The notes under the pieces: generated by a model
What the model was told of the DNA's origin: nothing
What the model saw: only the letters and a program-made list of their open reading frames with translations
Databases searched by the model: none
Made by a program: the position numbers and the translations under genes
Assembly: GCF_002571225.1 (NCBI RefSeq)
Contig: NZ_NVEC01000036.1
Span: 1-64,000 of the forward strand
Source: Bacillus sp. AFS059628
Lineage (GTDB): Bacteria; Bacillota; Bacilli; Bacillales; Bacillaceae_G
Reading direction: 5' to 3'
Length of the DNA stretch: 64,000 nucleotides
Shown here: piece by piece, positions 46,931-54,297 of the stretch
How positions within the stretch are numbered: position 1 is the first letter of the stretch
Layout of the letters: each line of letters opens with the position of its first letter

Positions 46931-46952
46931 TATATTAAAAGGAGAAATAAAA

Positions 46953-47108
46953 ATGAATAAAAACAAATATACTCTACTTTCAAAAAAAGAATTATTAAAC
47001 ACGAATGGTGGTAAAACAACATTTGTAACAACTTCAACTAATGCATCTTATTATCCTATAAAATGGGGTAAAGAACTTGGACAATGGATTGGATCAAAAA
47101 TCAAATAA
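46953..47108 (+). CDS. Bacteriocin precursor 3 (double-glycine leader)
   Basis: The 51-residue peptide has leader MNKNKYTLLSKKELLNTN-GG and mature part KTTFVTTSTNASYYPIKWGK then ELGQWIGSKIK, 31 residues, basic and without cysteine. The leader is of the LxxxELLxxxGG type and differs from precursors 1 and 2. AAAGGAGAAATAAA precedes the ATG, just after the Tn5401-type element. It may be a separate bacteriocin or an inducing peptide. Confidence 0.8.
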   Translation: MNKNKYTLLSKKELLNTNGGKTTFVTTSTNASYYPIKWGKELGQWIGSKIK

Positions 47109-47142
47109 TAAAAAGACAGCAATAAATCAGCTGTCTTTTCTT
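47108..47142 (+). terminator. Terminator after precursor 3
   Basis: AAAAGACAGC pairs with GCTGTCTTTT, followed by CTTTCTT. The rest of the gap 47109-47467 holds a TTAACGTACAGGAAA motif at 47391, shared with 40291, and no gene. Confidence 0.75.
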
Positions 47143-47467
47143 TCTTAGGTATCATCTATGTATTATAAAATATATAAAATGAAATAAGATACCGATAGTA
47201 TCAAAATAAAAAACCTAAAATCGAAGTTCTTTTTCTCATTCTCCAAAGTAAACTTTTGAATATTAGTTTACTTTCATATCCTTTTAAACATTACTTTTCC
47301 ACTGAATCCCTAATATCCCCAACTTATACAACAAAAATATACATTCAAATTACAATAAATAAAGAAGATTTTCTGGACAAATGTCTCTTAACGTACAGGA
47401 AACACTTGAAATGTGTCCAAATTGTGTTTAAACGTACAATTTTCCCGAAATGATATGGTAACCCCTA

Positions 47468-48058
47468 TTAAGTTTCGACACCAGAATCACAATATTTATA
47501 CGTCATTCGATTTGATTTAGGAGAAATATTCTCAAACCCTAATTTACGATAAAATGAAACTAATTCATCTTGATTTAGCGCATTTCCTAGTTTGTATACA
47601 GAAGTACAAGCAGTTAAATGTAATTCTGAAAATCCCTGAGATTCCCCCCACTCTATTGCTTTTTTCATCATATATGTAGCAAATCCTTGATTTCTGTATT
47701 CCTCAATTACACCAAGCCTTCCTATCTTTGCCTTACCATCACTAATTGATCCAAATTCTAGTTCTCCAATAATTTCAGCAAAACTTTCATCTCTAAGATC
47801 AGATCCTAAATCAAACATCCATTGCTCAGCAGGGCGATTTAGCTTATAAATATAGATTGCAGTAATACGAATGTCATCCAATAAATCAATGATGATATAA
47901 TTATTAGTATCTTTTAACAAAATACAAGGATATTCCTTACAACTTATATTACTTCTTCTTTGTTGTACATCTCTTTTTTTATAAAAAGAAAGTTCTCTCT
48001 TTAACTCATCTAATTCTCTCTGTAACTCATTTAATTTAGTTTTACGACAAAACATCAA
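47468..48058 (-). CDS. GNAT-family N-acetyltransferase
   Basis: The 196-residue protein has an N-terminal coiled coil (NELQRELDELKRELSFYKKR) and a GNAT domain with IGRLGVIEEYRNQGFATYMM (acetyl-CoA loop RNQGFA, about 130) and FYRKLGFENI near the end. It transfers an acetyl group from acetyl-CoA to an unknown amine. Its place beside the bacteriocin locus might mean modification or self-protection, but a stand-alone role is as likely. Confidence 0.85.
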   Translation of the reverse strand: MMFCRKTKLNELQRELDELKRELSFYKKRDVQQRRSNISCKEYPCILLKDTNNYIIIDLLDDIRITAIYIYKLNRPAEQWMFDLGSDLRDESFAEIIGELEFGSISDGKAKIGRLGVIEEYRNQGFATYMMKKAIEWGESQGFSELHLTACTSVYKLGNALNQDELVSFYRKLGFENISPKSNRMTYKYCDSGVET

Positions 48059-48900
48059 TGTTTTCTCCCTTTTATAAATTAAAATTCAAGTTAAATTTCA
48101 CGTACTATATCCGTTGTGTAAAACCTAATTCCGCAATAAGGCCTATTCTACCATGCATCCCCTTATCCTCTAACCAAGTAAGTTGTAAATCCTTTATTTA
48201 TTCCTCTATCTTAGTGAGTCATCCCCCCAGGTCTTAAACAATCTCATTTTTTTCATCTTTTCTTCGCAATTAAGCTTGACTGAAGGTCTTGAGGGTTTTT
48301 ATCATGTGGGAATGATTATGGAACACGGCTGGAAGGCAGATTTATCCCCTACTTTGAAAGACTACAAAAAAAGTAATCGATCAAAATAGATGGATAAGCG
48401 TCTTGGTTTTCGCCATGCGGTCACTTATAAGGTATCCGTATGTATAGACCCTGTTCACTCAGCGATTTTCACCGCATACATCCTTTTTCTATGGCTTGTC
48501 CTTGTAATATCGTCCCTACACGACAAGCTGAATGTACTCCCTAGCACCGTAATGCTAACGATAACCACCCGAACCTTTTAGAGAATCGTCCCTGGGCAAG
48601 TTCTCGCCCACCCTCACCAGAAGAACAGGATTCTAATGAGGGGTGCTGTTTTTGTAGGCGCATACTCTGTACCCCCTGCACGACCAACAGCTAGCCACGC
48701 ACGTAACACGTTCCCTCTATATAGAAGCACAGAATTACGGCTTATCAGTTTTTATTTACGTGGTTTCAGGCAATTCCACGCGAACCAAAACAAAAAGGCA
48801 TCCCAAATTCCTAAATGGCCTGTACGATCACAAGACTTCTAGGATTAGAGATGCCCGTTATATATCTTTTGGAATATAAATTAATCAAAACTAGTATTTA
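48059..48900. other. Gene-free segment with higher G+C content
   Basis: Between the GNAT gene and the structured RNA no convincing gene is found. A short plus frame ending at 48389 (ending HGWKADLSPTLKDYKKSNRS K) looks like a gene tail without a start. From about 48400 to 48840 the base composition is visibly richer in G+C and lacks Bacillus-like start signals, as if a foreign piece or a decayed element had been inserted. A CTAGTATTTACTAG palindrome lies at 48891-48904. Confidence 0.4.
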
Positions 48901-48904
48901 CTAG

Positions 48905-49110
48905 TTGATATTTATCCAAACAATAGATAAAATGGGTATATCAAAGAAGCCTCGTGAAAAGGCATAGTTGTTTAAGGTTAGTGGTGGTACACTTCTTAAA
49001 CGTTAACACTGTCGGTTAATACAGTTTTTTCTAGTCAAGTGGTGGTACACTTGCTAGAGCAAGTCATTCCCGCTAAAGGTTGGTAGCCAATAGCATATGG
49101 GAGTGGCTTT
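48905..49110 (+). ncRNA. Structured RNA candidate with twin hairpins, plasmid-control-like
   Basis: TTGATA (48905-48910), 17 bases and TAAAAT (48928-48933) form a promoter. The RNA can fold into GCCT-CGTGAAA-AGGC, then GTTTAAG/CTTAAAC (48970-49001) enclosing AGTG-GTGGTA-CACT, then TTAAC-ACTGTCG-GTTAA, then CTAG-T-CAAGTG-GTGGTA-CACTTG-CTAG (49031-49057), and an AGCCA/TGGCT terminator with T5 near 49085-49112. Two hairpins share the loop GTGGTA and its closing pairs. It lies upstream of the iterons and parA. A relation to the Bacillus-plasmid RNA motif is possible. Confidence 0.55.
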
Positions 49111-49211
49111 TTGTTTTGTGTTCATATTCAATTGTCTTTAATCTATCTCGTTCGATCTTCATGATCTTCGTTTATGTAAAATATCAAATTGTGTTTTGTT
49201 TTGTAGAATGT

Positions 49212-49246
49212 TGCTTGTTGTTTATTACGTTACAACAAGCTTTTTT
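49212..49246 (+). terminator. Strong terminator
   Basis: GCTTGTTGT pairs with ACAACAAGC (ten-base loop), followed by six T residues. It insulates the iteron and partition region from upstream transcription. Confidence 0.8.
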
Positions 49247-49274
49247 GTTTGTAAACAGCGAAATGACAACTTAA

Positions 49275-49597
49275 AACTACGCGTAAGTGGAAATGTATAC
49301 CTACGAAAAAGTGTAAAAGTATACTTTTCTACCATACTTTTAAATTTGGTATACTGTTTCTAACTTACGCATAAGTAGAAATGTATACTTAGAACCTCAT
49401 ATTTAAAATTGATCCCTTCTTTAAAATTGCAATTAACCCTTTATTAACGGTATATATAGACAAGACTCCTAAACTACGCATAAGTGGAAATGTATACTTT
49501 TACACCTTTAAAATCGCCTATTCTATAACCTACGTAAAAGTAGAAAAGTAGAAAAGTATACTAAAAAATCTTACGCTTAAGTATACTTTTCTACTCT
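49275..49597. repeat. Iteron array, probable partition site (centromere) upstream of parA
   Basis: ACTACGCRTAAGTRGAAATG followed by TATAC occurs at 49276, 49363 and 49473, with related units in both orientations at 49301, 49529 and 49571 (TAGAAAAGTAGAAAAGTATAC and complements). Six or so sites lie in 320 bp before the parA start; another cluster is at 52173-52226. Arrays of this kind upstream of short ParA/small-partner operons serve as the centromere and as the operator. A role in replication is also possible. Confidence 0.75.
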
Positions 49598-49718
49598 TTC
49601 GATAAATTTGTTGAAAAATATAAACTTTTCTCCGGTATACTATTGCGAATATTGTATGTAGATGTTACATTTTACTCGAAGGTATACTTATTCGGAGTTT
49701 TATGGAGGAATGTCGAAA

Positions 49719-50549
49719 ATGACTAGACAAGCAACTACATACGTAATCGGTAACTTTAAAGGCGGAGTTGGAAAAACAAAAACAGCTACAATGTTAGCTT
49801 ATGAAGCAGCTACTGTATTTAACGAGAAATGTCTTTTAGTGGATATGGACCCTCAGGGTAATGCTACAAGAGTACTTGCTAAAACAGGTGACATTGAACA
49901 AATAGACAGGTCTATTACTGATGGATTTCTAAATCAAAATTTAGAGAATGAGATTATCCCAGTTATCGAGAATTTGGATATCATTCCATCTAATACTTCA
50001 TTTAGAAAGCTTTCGAAAATCCTCTTCGATATGTTCCCAGAGGATGAAGTTGCACAAATTACATATTTAAAGAAGTTACTAGAACCATTAAAAGATAAAT
50101 ATGATCGCATCTACATTGATGTACCACCAACAATCAGTGACTACTCAGATAACGCTATGATAGCAGCTGATTATTGTATCATCGTTCTACAAACACAAGA
50201 GTTATCTTTAGAAGGTGCTCAAACATACATCGCTTATATGCAGTTCTTAGCAGAAACATATGATGCAGACCTACAAGTTCTAGGTATTATTCCAATGATG
50301 TTACACCAGGGAAAACGAGTGGATAATAAAGTATTACAACAAGCTCAGGAAATGTATGGCGGAAACGTTCTAGATACAATTGTGAGATATCAAGAACGCC
50401 TAAAAGTATATGATATTGAAGGGATTCATAAAAACGTTAACGTTAGCGGTAATATTGATATGTGGGATGAAAAAGCACATCAGCTATTCATCGATGTTCT
50501 TAGCGAACTTAATGAGCATGAAAACTATTTCGCTACTATTAACGCTTAA
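49719..50549 (+). CDS. parA: ParA-family partition ATPase
   Basis: GGAGG lies ten bases before the ATG at 49719; the longer frame from 49662 runs through the promoter. The 276-residue protein has the deviant Walker A KGGVGKTKT (about 14-22), Walker A' LLVDMDPQGN, Walker B-like IYIDVPPTIS and no N-terminal DNA-binding extension, so it is the short type Ib form. It positions plasmid copies by ATP-driven binding to the nucleoid. It leads an operon with two small proteins and lies behind the iteron array, which explains extrachromosomal maintenance of the prophage. Confidence 0.93.
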   Translation: MTRQATTYVIGNFKGGVGKTKTATMLAYEAATVFNEKCLLVDMDPQGNATRVLAKTGDIEQIDRSITDGFLNQNLENEIIPVIENLDIIPSNTSFRKLSKILFDMFPEDEVAQITYLKKLLEPLKDKYDRIYIDVPPTISDYSDNAMIAADYCIIVLQTQELSLEGAQTYIAYMQFLAETYDADLQVLGIIPMMLHQGKRVDNKVLQQAQEMYGGNVLDTIVRYQERLKVYDIEGIHKNVNVSGNIDMWDEKAHQLFIDVLSELNEHENYFATINA

Positions 50550-50563
50550 GGAGGAAGTTCATA

Positions 50564-50965
50564 ATGTCTAAAGCACCATTTCAACCTATAGTCACAAAAC
50601 CTGGAAACACTTTGAATGACAAAGGTGTACAGATAAAAGGAACTAACGATTTTGGCCGTAATAGTGAGCCTGTTAAAAAACAAGTTATTAAGCCTATTAT
50701 CAATAAAGGAAAAGTAACTGCTCCTGAGAAGCCTGATCAACGTTTAGTTCCATCTAAAACAGCTAAAATTTCACCCGCTGTTTTATTAAAGCTAAATACC
50801 CTTAAACCATTTATTAAAGAGCAAGAAAGCATGGATAAAGCATCTATTAACAGTATTATCGATATGCTTCTTGAAAGCTATGTAAATACTAAATTAACAA
50901 CGAGACAATCTGAAGGTTATAAAGGGATGTACAAACACCTTTATGAGATGTTAGAGAAGAAATAA
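50564..50965 (+). CDS. Centromere-binding partner of ParA (RHH-like), first
   Basis: The 133-residue protein starts 14 bp after parA with GGAGG upstream. A basic flexible N-terminal half (about 1-70, KKQVIKPIINKGKVTAPEKP) precedes a C-terminal helical domain (SPAVLLKLNTLKPFIKEQES, ASINSIIDMLLESYVNTKLT) typical of ribbon-helix-helix partners. The N-terminal tail would contact ParA as an arginine-finger arm and the C-terminus would bind the iterons. Confidence 0.75.
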   Translation: MSKAPFQPIVTKPGNTLNDKGVQIKGTNDFGRNSEPVKKQVIKPIINKGKVTAPEKPDQRLVPSKTAKISPAVLLKLNTLKPFIKEQESMDKASINSIIDMLLESYVNTKLTTRQSEGYKGMYKHLYEMLEKK

Positions 50966-50998
50966 CAAAAATAAAAATTTCTGATAGGAGTGGCACCT

Positions 50999-51271
50999 GT
51001 GGAGAATAAGAACAATTCATTTGTAGTAACAGTTACGCCTATTAACGACAACTCAGATAAGGAAATACAGGCACCTGCGAAAAAGAAATTTAAAAACCAA
51101 CAAGGAAGTATTAAAGTTTCTAATGAATCAAAAGTAGAACTTGAAGCGCTAATGAAAATTACCAAAAAGAAATTCACTCATGAAATAATTGATTTACTTA
51201 TTAATAATTATGTAGAAAAAGAATTAACTGTAGAGCAGAAAATGAAATTTAAATTACTGACTGAAATATAA
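50999..51271 (+). CDS. Second small RHH-like partition protein
   Basis: AGGAGTGGCACCT places the start at GTG 50999, giving 90 residues. Like its neighbour it has a polar N-terminal tail (ENKNNSFVVTVTPINDNSDK) and a C-terminal ribbon-helix-helix-like part (QGSIKVSNESKVELEALMKI, KKFTHEIIDLLINNYVEKEL TVEQKMKF). The two partners look like paralogues sharing the T/I-x-I-I-D-x-L-L-x-x-Y-V pattern. Two such proteins in one partition operon are unusual. Confidence 0.7.
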   Translation: MENKNNSFVVTVTPINDNSDKEIQAPAKKKFKNQQGSIKVSNESKVELEALMKITKKKFTHEIIDLLINNYVEKELTVEQKMKFKLLTEI

Positions 51272-51313
51272 AAAGAAGTATCCCTTTTTCTAATTAGGGG
51301 TACTTCTTTTTAT
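51270..51313 (+). terminator. Terminator of the partition operon
   Basis: AAAGAAGTATCCCT pairs with AGGGGTACTTCTTT (one G-U) followed by TTATG. Confidence 0.8.
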
Positions 51314-51460
51314 GAGGTACCTCCAGTATTTCATAAAAAAACAACGCTAAGAGTATGCAAGATTTTATACGATTTTTCGGGTAATCCAGTAACAAACGAG
51401 AACCCGAAAACCGAGCCTTAATAGAAATGTATAAAAAGACGAATAGATTTATAGAAAATA

Positions 51461-51500
51461 AAAAAGTGGATTCCTTCTAAGAGTAAGGAATCCACTTTTT
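51461..51500. terminator. Bidirectional terminator hairpin
   Basis: AAAAAGTGGATTCCTT pairs with AAGGAATCCACTTTTT. The gap 51272-51617 contains this and the previous terminator and no gene. Confidence 0.75.
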
Positions 51501-51617
51501 CCTTGCTACCGATAATAGGACGTTATGTTAACTATATATGAATATCATATTCATCCAAAATAGCCCTGATTGATGGTACAATTAAAGTCTTGGAGGGATA
51601 TTATTTGGAGGGATATT

Positions 51618-51971
51618 ATGGGGATTTATTATGTATTACTATTTCTTATATTCGGCACTGCAATATTCTTATTTTTCTTATCTAGTTCATCAAAAATTAA
51701 GGCTAAAAACCTATCATTGATAATCGTCTGTTTAGGGATAAACCTACTCATAAGTCCAGTGGCTTTTTTTATAGGCGGGATAGCTGATTATGCAGGTGTG
51801 GTGGCTAATTATGGAGCTTATGTTGCGGGTGATTCGGCAACAGCTCCTCCTCTAGTTAGTCATGTGCTTTATTTTTTAGGAGGATTTCTCTTCATTCAAG
51901 GAATACCGCTCCTCATACTACTTTTAGCTTTTTGGAAGTTTACAAGAGCAAAGAAAACAAAAAAAGTATAA
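51618..51971 (+). CDS. Three-span membrane protein
   Basis: GGAGGGATATT places the start at 51618, giving 117 residues with three membrane helices (about 2-20, 30-50, 85-108) and a basic C-terminal tail (KFTRAKKTKKV). The ribosome-binding sequence TTGGAGGGATATTA is present twice in tandem (51589 and 51605). No family is recognised. Confidence 0.6.
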   Translation: MGIYYVLLFLIFGTAIFLFFLSSSSKIKAKNLSLIIVCLGINLLISPVAFFIGGIADYAGVVANYGAYVAGDSATAPPLVSHVLYFLGGFLFIQGIPLLILLLAFWKFTRAKKTKKV

Positions 51972-52066
51972 AATACATAACGAATAAGTGGATGCCTTTT
52001 TAGAGGAGAATTGAACCTCTCCAATCAGGAGAAGTTTAAAATAACTTCCAATAACGAATTTTATGT

Positions 52067-52101
52067 AAATAAGCTGTCTATATGGACAGCTTATTTTTTT
52101 G
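52067..52101. terminator. Strong terminator
   Basis: AATAAGCTGTC pairs with GACAGCTTATT, followed by T7. Confidence 0.8.
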
Positions 52102-52172
52102 TTGCTTAGCTTTTTTTTCGAAATGCTGACGATACCACTTTATGTTAAAAATACAATAATAAATACATCTTC

Positions 52173-52226
52173 CTACAAAGTAGAAAAGTAGAAATGTATA
52201 CTTTTCTACTTTCGCGTAGTTTTGTA
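52173..52226. repeat. Second iteron cluster
   Basis: AAAGTAGAAAAGTAGAAATG, GTATACTTTTCTACTTT and CGCGTAG repeat the units of the array at 49275-49597, in both orientations. The two clusters flank the partition operon. Confidence 0.7.
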
Positions 52227-52234
52227 GAAATCCT

Positions 52235-52825
52235 TTACCAGAACCTCCACCACGGCTTCTTCTTCTCTTTCGCAGCAGCAATCTCATCCCGAAACTCCTG
52301 CATCATTCTCTTCGTTTCCTGCATCTCACGTAGTGTCTTCATAAGCGTCTCATCCCGGGCTTCCAATCGTTTTTCCACTCGTTCATTATGCGCTTCTACA
52401 CTCGCTTTGATTTCCTCGTTGCTTTGCTTGGCCTGCTCACTTAAGCGTTTCTCCATCGCTAACATGCTTTGTTTCATTTCTTGCGCCATAACGCCGTACT
52501 GTTCCTGCAATTGCTGTTTAATGTGGAATGGCACTAAGTCCGTTTCCTCAGCTTCTTCTTGAATCAGATCCGGATTAACCTTCTCTATTTGCTGCGCAAT
52601 CATCTTCGCTGCCTTCTCTAGCGTCATACCGTCATGCTTACTCAGTTCAATTAATTTCTCAATGACCATAATGTCACTGTCTGTGTACTGGCGTCTGCCA
52701 CGATTATCTTTCTTTACTGCGAATCCTTCACGTGACAATACTTCCATGTACTTTCTAAGGGTGCTATCGGATATTCCTAGTCGTTTGTATACTTCACTAG
52801 CAGAATAAACAATTTCGTCCGTCAT
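52235..52825 (-). CDS. MerR-type HTH protein with coiled coil (DUF3967)
   Basis: The 196-residue protein has an N-terminal MerR-like helix-turn-helix (YSASEVYKRLGISDSTLRKY, VKKDNRGRRQYTDSDIMVIE) and a long coiled coil ending in KKKPWWRFW. This DUF3967 architecture is common on plasmids of the B. cereus group. It is near iterons and the partition operon, so a role in plasmid replication or copy control is plausible, though none is established. Its promoter region carries GTCAC-N11-GTGAC at 52829-52849. A truncated duplicate of its first codons lies at 53321. Confidence 0.8.
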   Translation of the reverse strand: MTDEIVYSASEVYKRLGISDSTLRKYMEVLSREGFAVKKDNRGRRQYTDSDIMVIEKLIELSKHDGMTLEKAAKMIAQQIEKVNPDLIQEEAEETDLVPFHIKQQLQEQYGVMAQEMKQSMLAMEKRLSEQAKQSNEEIKASVEAHNERVEKRLEARDETLMKTLREMQETKRMMQEFRDEIAAAKEKKKPWWRFW

Positions 52826-52828
52826 AAC

Positions 52829-52849
52829 GTCACAACACCTCCTAGTGAC
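52829..52849. promoter_or_regulatory. Inverted repeat GTCAC-N11-GTGAC over the merR ribosome-binding site
   Basis: The dyad brackets the CTAGGAGGTG ribosome-binding site of the MerR/DUF3967 gene and is repeated exactly in the duplicate at 53321-53429, so it is probably an operator for autoregulation. Confidence 0.55.
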
Positions 52850-52954
52850 AGTATTCCATGATGGTTAGCAAATTCCTGCATATAAAAAATCCCCATTTAG
52901 GGATTCTTTTTCTATATTAAGATTCTTACTCACATCGTAAATATTTCCTGTTAT

Positions 52955-53269
52955 TTAATTAAATAAGAATTCACTTTTCCATTCAGGATCCTTTCTATCC
53001 TCTTCATTATAATTAAGAAGACACTCTTTCATTATTTTTGTATCTATCGGTAACCTTTTTTCTAACTTTGACCATCCTTCGAAGATCATTTTGTTTGGCA
53101 AAGGAAACACAAACCCTGTAATACAATCCCAAAAGGCATCCCAATTTTCCCCGTAAAAATCAGGAAAATCAAGCTTCTCTTTAAGAAGTAAATGCAATTC
53201 TTTTGCACTATAAATTTTGCTTACATCTATGACCATAATTGATTCCCGTTCATTACTCAATTTATACAC
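52955..53269 (-). CDS. Barstar-family immunity protein
   Basis: The 104-residue frame (GTG at 53269; an ATG 11 codons later gives a form nearer barstar length) matches barstar: VIDVSKIYSAKELHLLLKEK, then LDFPDFYGENWDAFWDCITG. Barstar inhibits barnase-type RNases by covering the active site. No barnase gene is visible near it; the only RNase toxin in the window, at 56072, has its own immunity gene. It may protect against toxins of competitors. Confidence 0.85.
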   Translation of the reverse strand: MYKLSNERESIMVIDVSKIYSAKELHLLLKEKLDFPDFYGENWDAFWDCITGFVFPLPNKMIFEGWSKLEKRLPIDTKIMKECLLNYNEEDRKDPEWKSEFLFN

Positions 53270-53320
53270 CCCATTAACACATTAAGCTTATATTTCATCA
53301 CTATTTTACAATATACCACT

Positions 53321-53429
53321 TATTCCTAGCCGTATATATACTTCACTAGCAGAATAAACAATTTCGTCCGTCATAGCGTCACAACACCTCCTAGTGACAA
53401 TATTCCATGATGGTTAGGGAATTCCTGCA
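53321..53429 (-). pseudogene. Duplicated promoter and first codons of the MerR gene
   Basis: This 109-bp segment is a near copy of 52772-52879. It includes the start of the gene (MTDEIVYSASEVY..), the ribosome-binding site and the GTCAC dyad, and then breaks into unrelated DNA upstream of barstar. It looks like the scar of a recombination that brought barstar or the secreted gene in. Confidence 0.75.
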
Positions 53430-53484
53430 AAGAAAAAAGCTCTGATTATACAGAGCTTTTAACTTAAGTATTCTATTTCTTATG

Positions 53485-53802
53485 TTATTCAGTCACTAGA
53501 ATTGACTTTCCTTTTCCATCTACTACTATACCACCCGTGCCTGGATTTAAACCTTTAACATAATACTTTCCGTTTTCTATCGTTAATTTAAAAACACTTC
53601 CGTCTCCAAATTCAGAATAAGCCCAACTTCCAGATATTCTTTTTTTCTCCCCTACCTTAAGTTCAATGTCGTAACTAGCTACTTCTTTCTTTACTTTACT
53701 ATCAGCTAATGAATTTGATTCAAATGTAGTTGCCGAAGCTCCAATTCCTCCAGTTAATACAATACCAGTTACTAGCGTTCCTATTATTAACTTTTTAAAC
53801 AT
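53485..53802 (-). CDS. Small secreted protein, related leader to 40.4-kb gene
   Basis: The 105-residue protein has a signal peptide (MFKKLIIGTLVTGIVLTGGI, cleavage after GASA) and a mature beta-rich part (YDIELKVGEKKRISGSWAYS, FKLTIENGKYYVKGLNPGTG) of the type of small Ig-like domains. AAGGGGGATTTTTT precedes the ATG. Signal peptide and leader match the secreted protein at 40409, but the mature parts differ. Function unknown. Confidence 0.7.
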   Translation of the reverse strand: MFKKLIIGTLVTGIVLTGGIGASATTFESNSLADSKVKKEVASYDIELKVGEKKRISGSWAYSEFGDGSVFKLTIENGKYYVKGLNPGTGGIVVDGKGKSILVTE

Positions 53803-53989
53803 AAAAAATCCCCCTTTTTATAGTTTTATAGCTTGCCACCTAATCATATTTTTAAAAATAACCATTGTAAATATATAGGATTTTTAGAAATATAAAACAG
53901 TTAATTTCGAATGTTTAGTTAAGATATGTTGTTTGTTAATAACGATAAACAGTTATTTTTATATAAAGAACAATACTTGTTAGGGACAA

Positions 53990-54151
53990 CTAAATAGCTT
54001 TAGCAATTTCAACAAGTAATCGCATAAACAACGGTATCATTTGCACCACTATATAACCAATTCCTGCACGGCTTATTAAGGAGAATCCCCGTTCCTGGCT
54101 ACCTACCATAATAAACAAACCACCGCATAGCGCTACAACGGATGCAATTAG
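53990..54151 (-). pseudogene. C-terminal remnant of a two-span membrane protein (pilin-like?)
   Basis: A 53-residue open stretch without a start reads LIASVVALCGGLFIMVGSQE then RGFSLISRAGIGYIVVQMIP LFMRLLVEIAKAI. Two hydrophobic helices with RGF...R between them resemble VirB2/TrbC-type pilin-like proteins of conjugative plasmids, but the match is only by eye. A stop codon lies just upstream and no start is present, so the 5' end has been lost. The gap 53803-54297 otherwise holds promoters only. Confidence 0.45.
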
Positions 54152-54264
54152 TTAGGATACTACTTTAATCCAAAAGATAGTTAGCTCAAAACCAATTCCT
54201 TATAGTTTGTTTTATTTTTTTGAAAAAACCTCTTCATAAAAGAACATACATTCGCATATAATAA

Positions 54265-54276
54265 GAACTAACGTTC
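54265..54276. promoter_or_regulatory. LexA-type box upstream of uvrX
   Basis: GAAC-TAAC-GTTC lies 22 bp before the uvrX start. It fits GAAC-N4-GTTC, although one central position departs from the RNRY pattern. SOS control is expected for this polymerase family. Confidence 0.6.
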
Positions 54277-54297
54277 TGTTATTTAGGGGGAATAACG

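Noticed and set aside
48390-48842. Two plus-strand frames of 63 and 68 codons
   Set aside because: They lack ribosome-binding sites, have unusual composition and no recognisable protein features; probably chance frames in decayed DNA.
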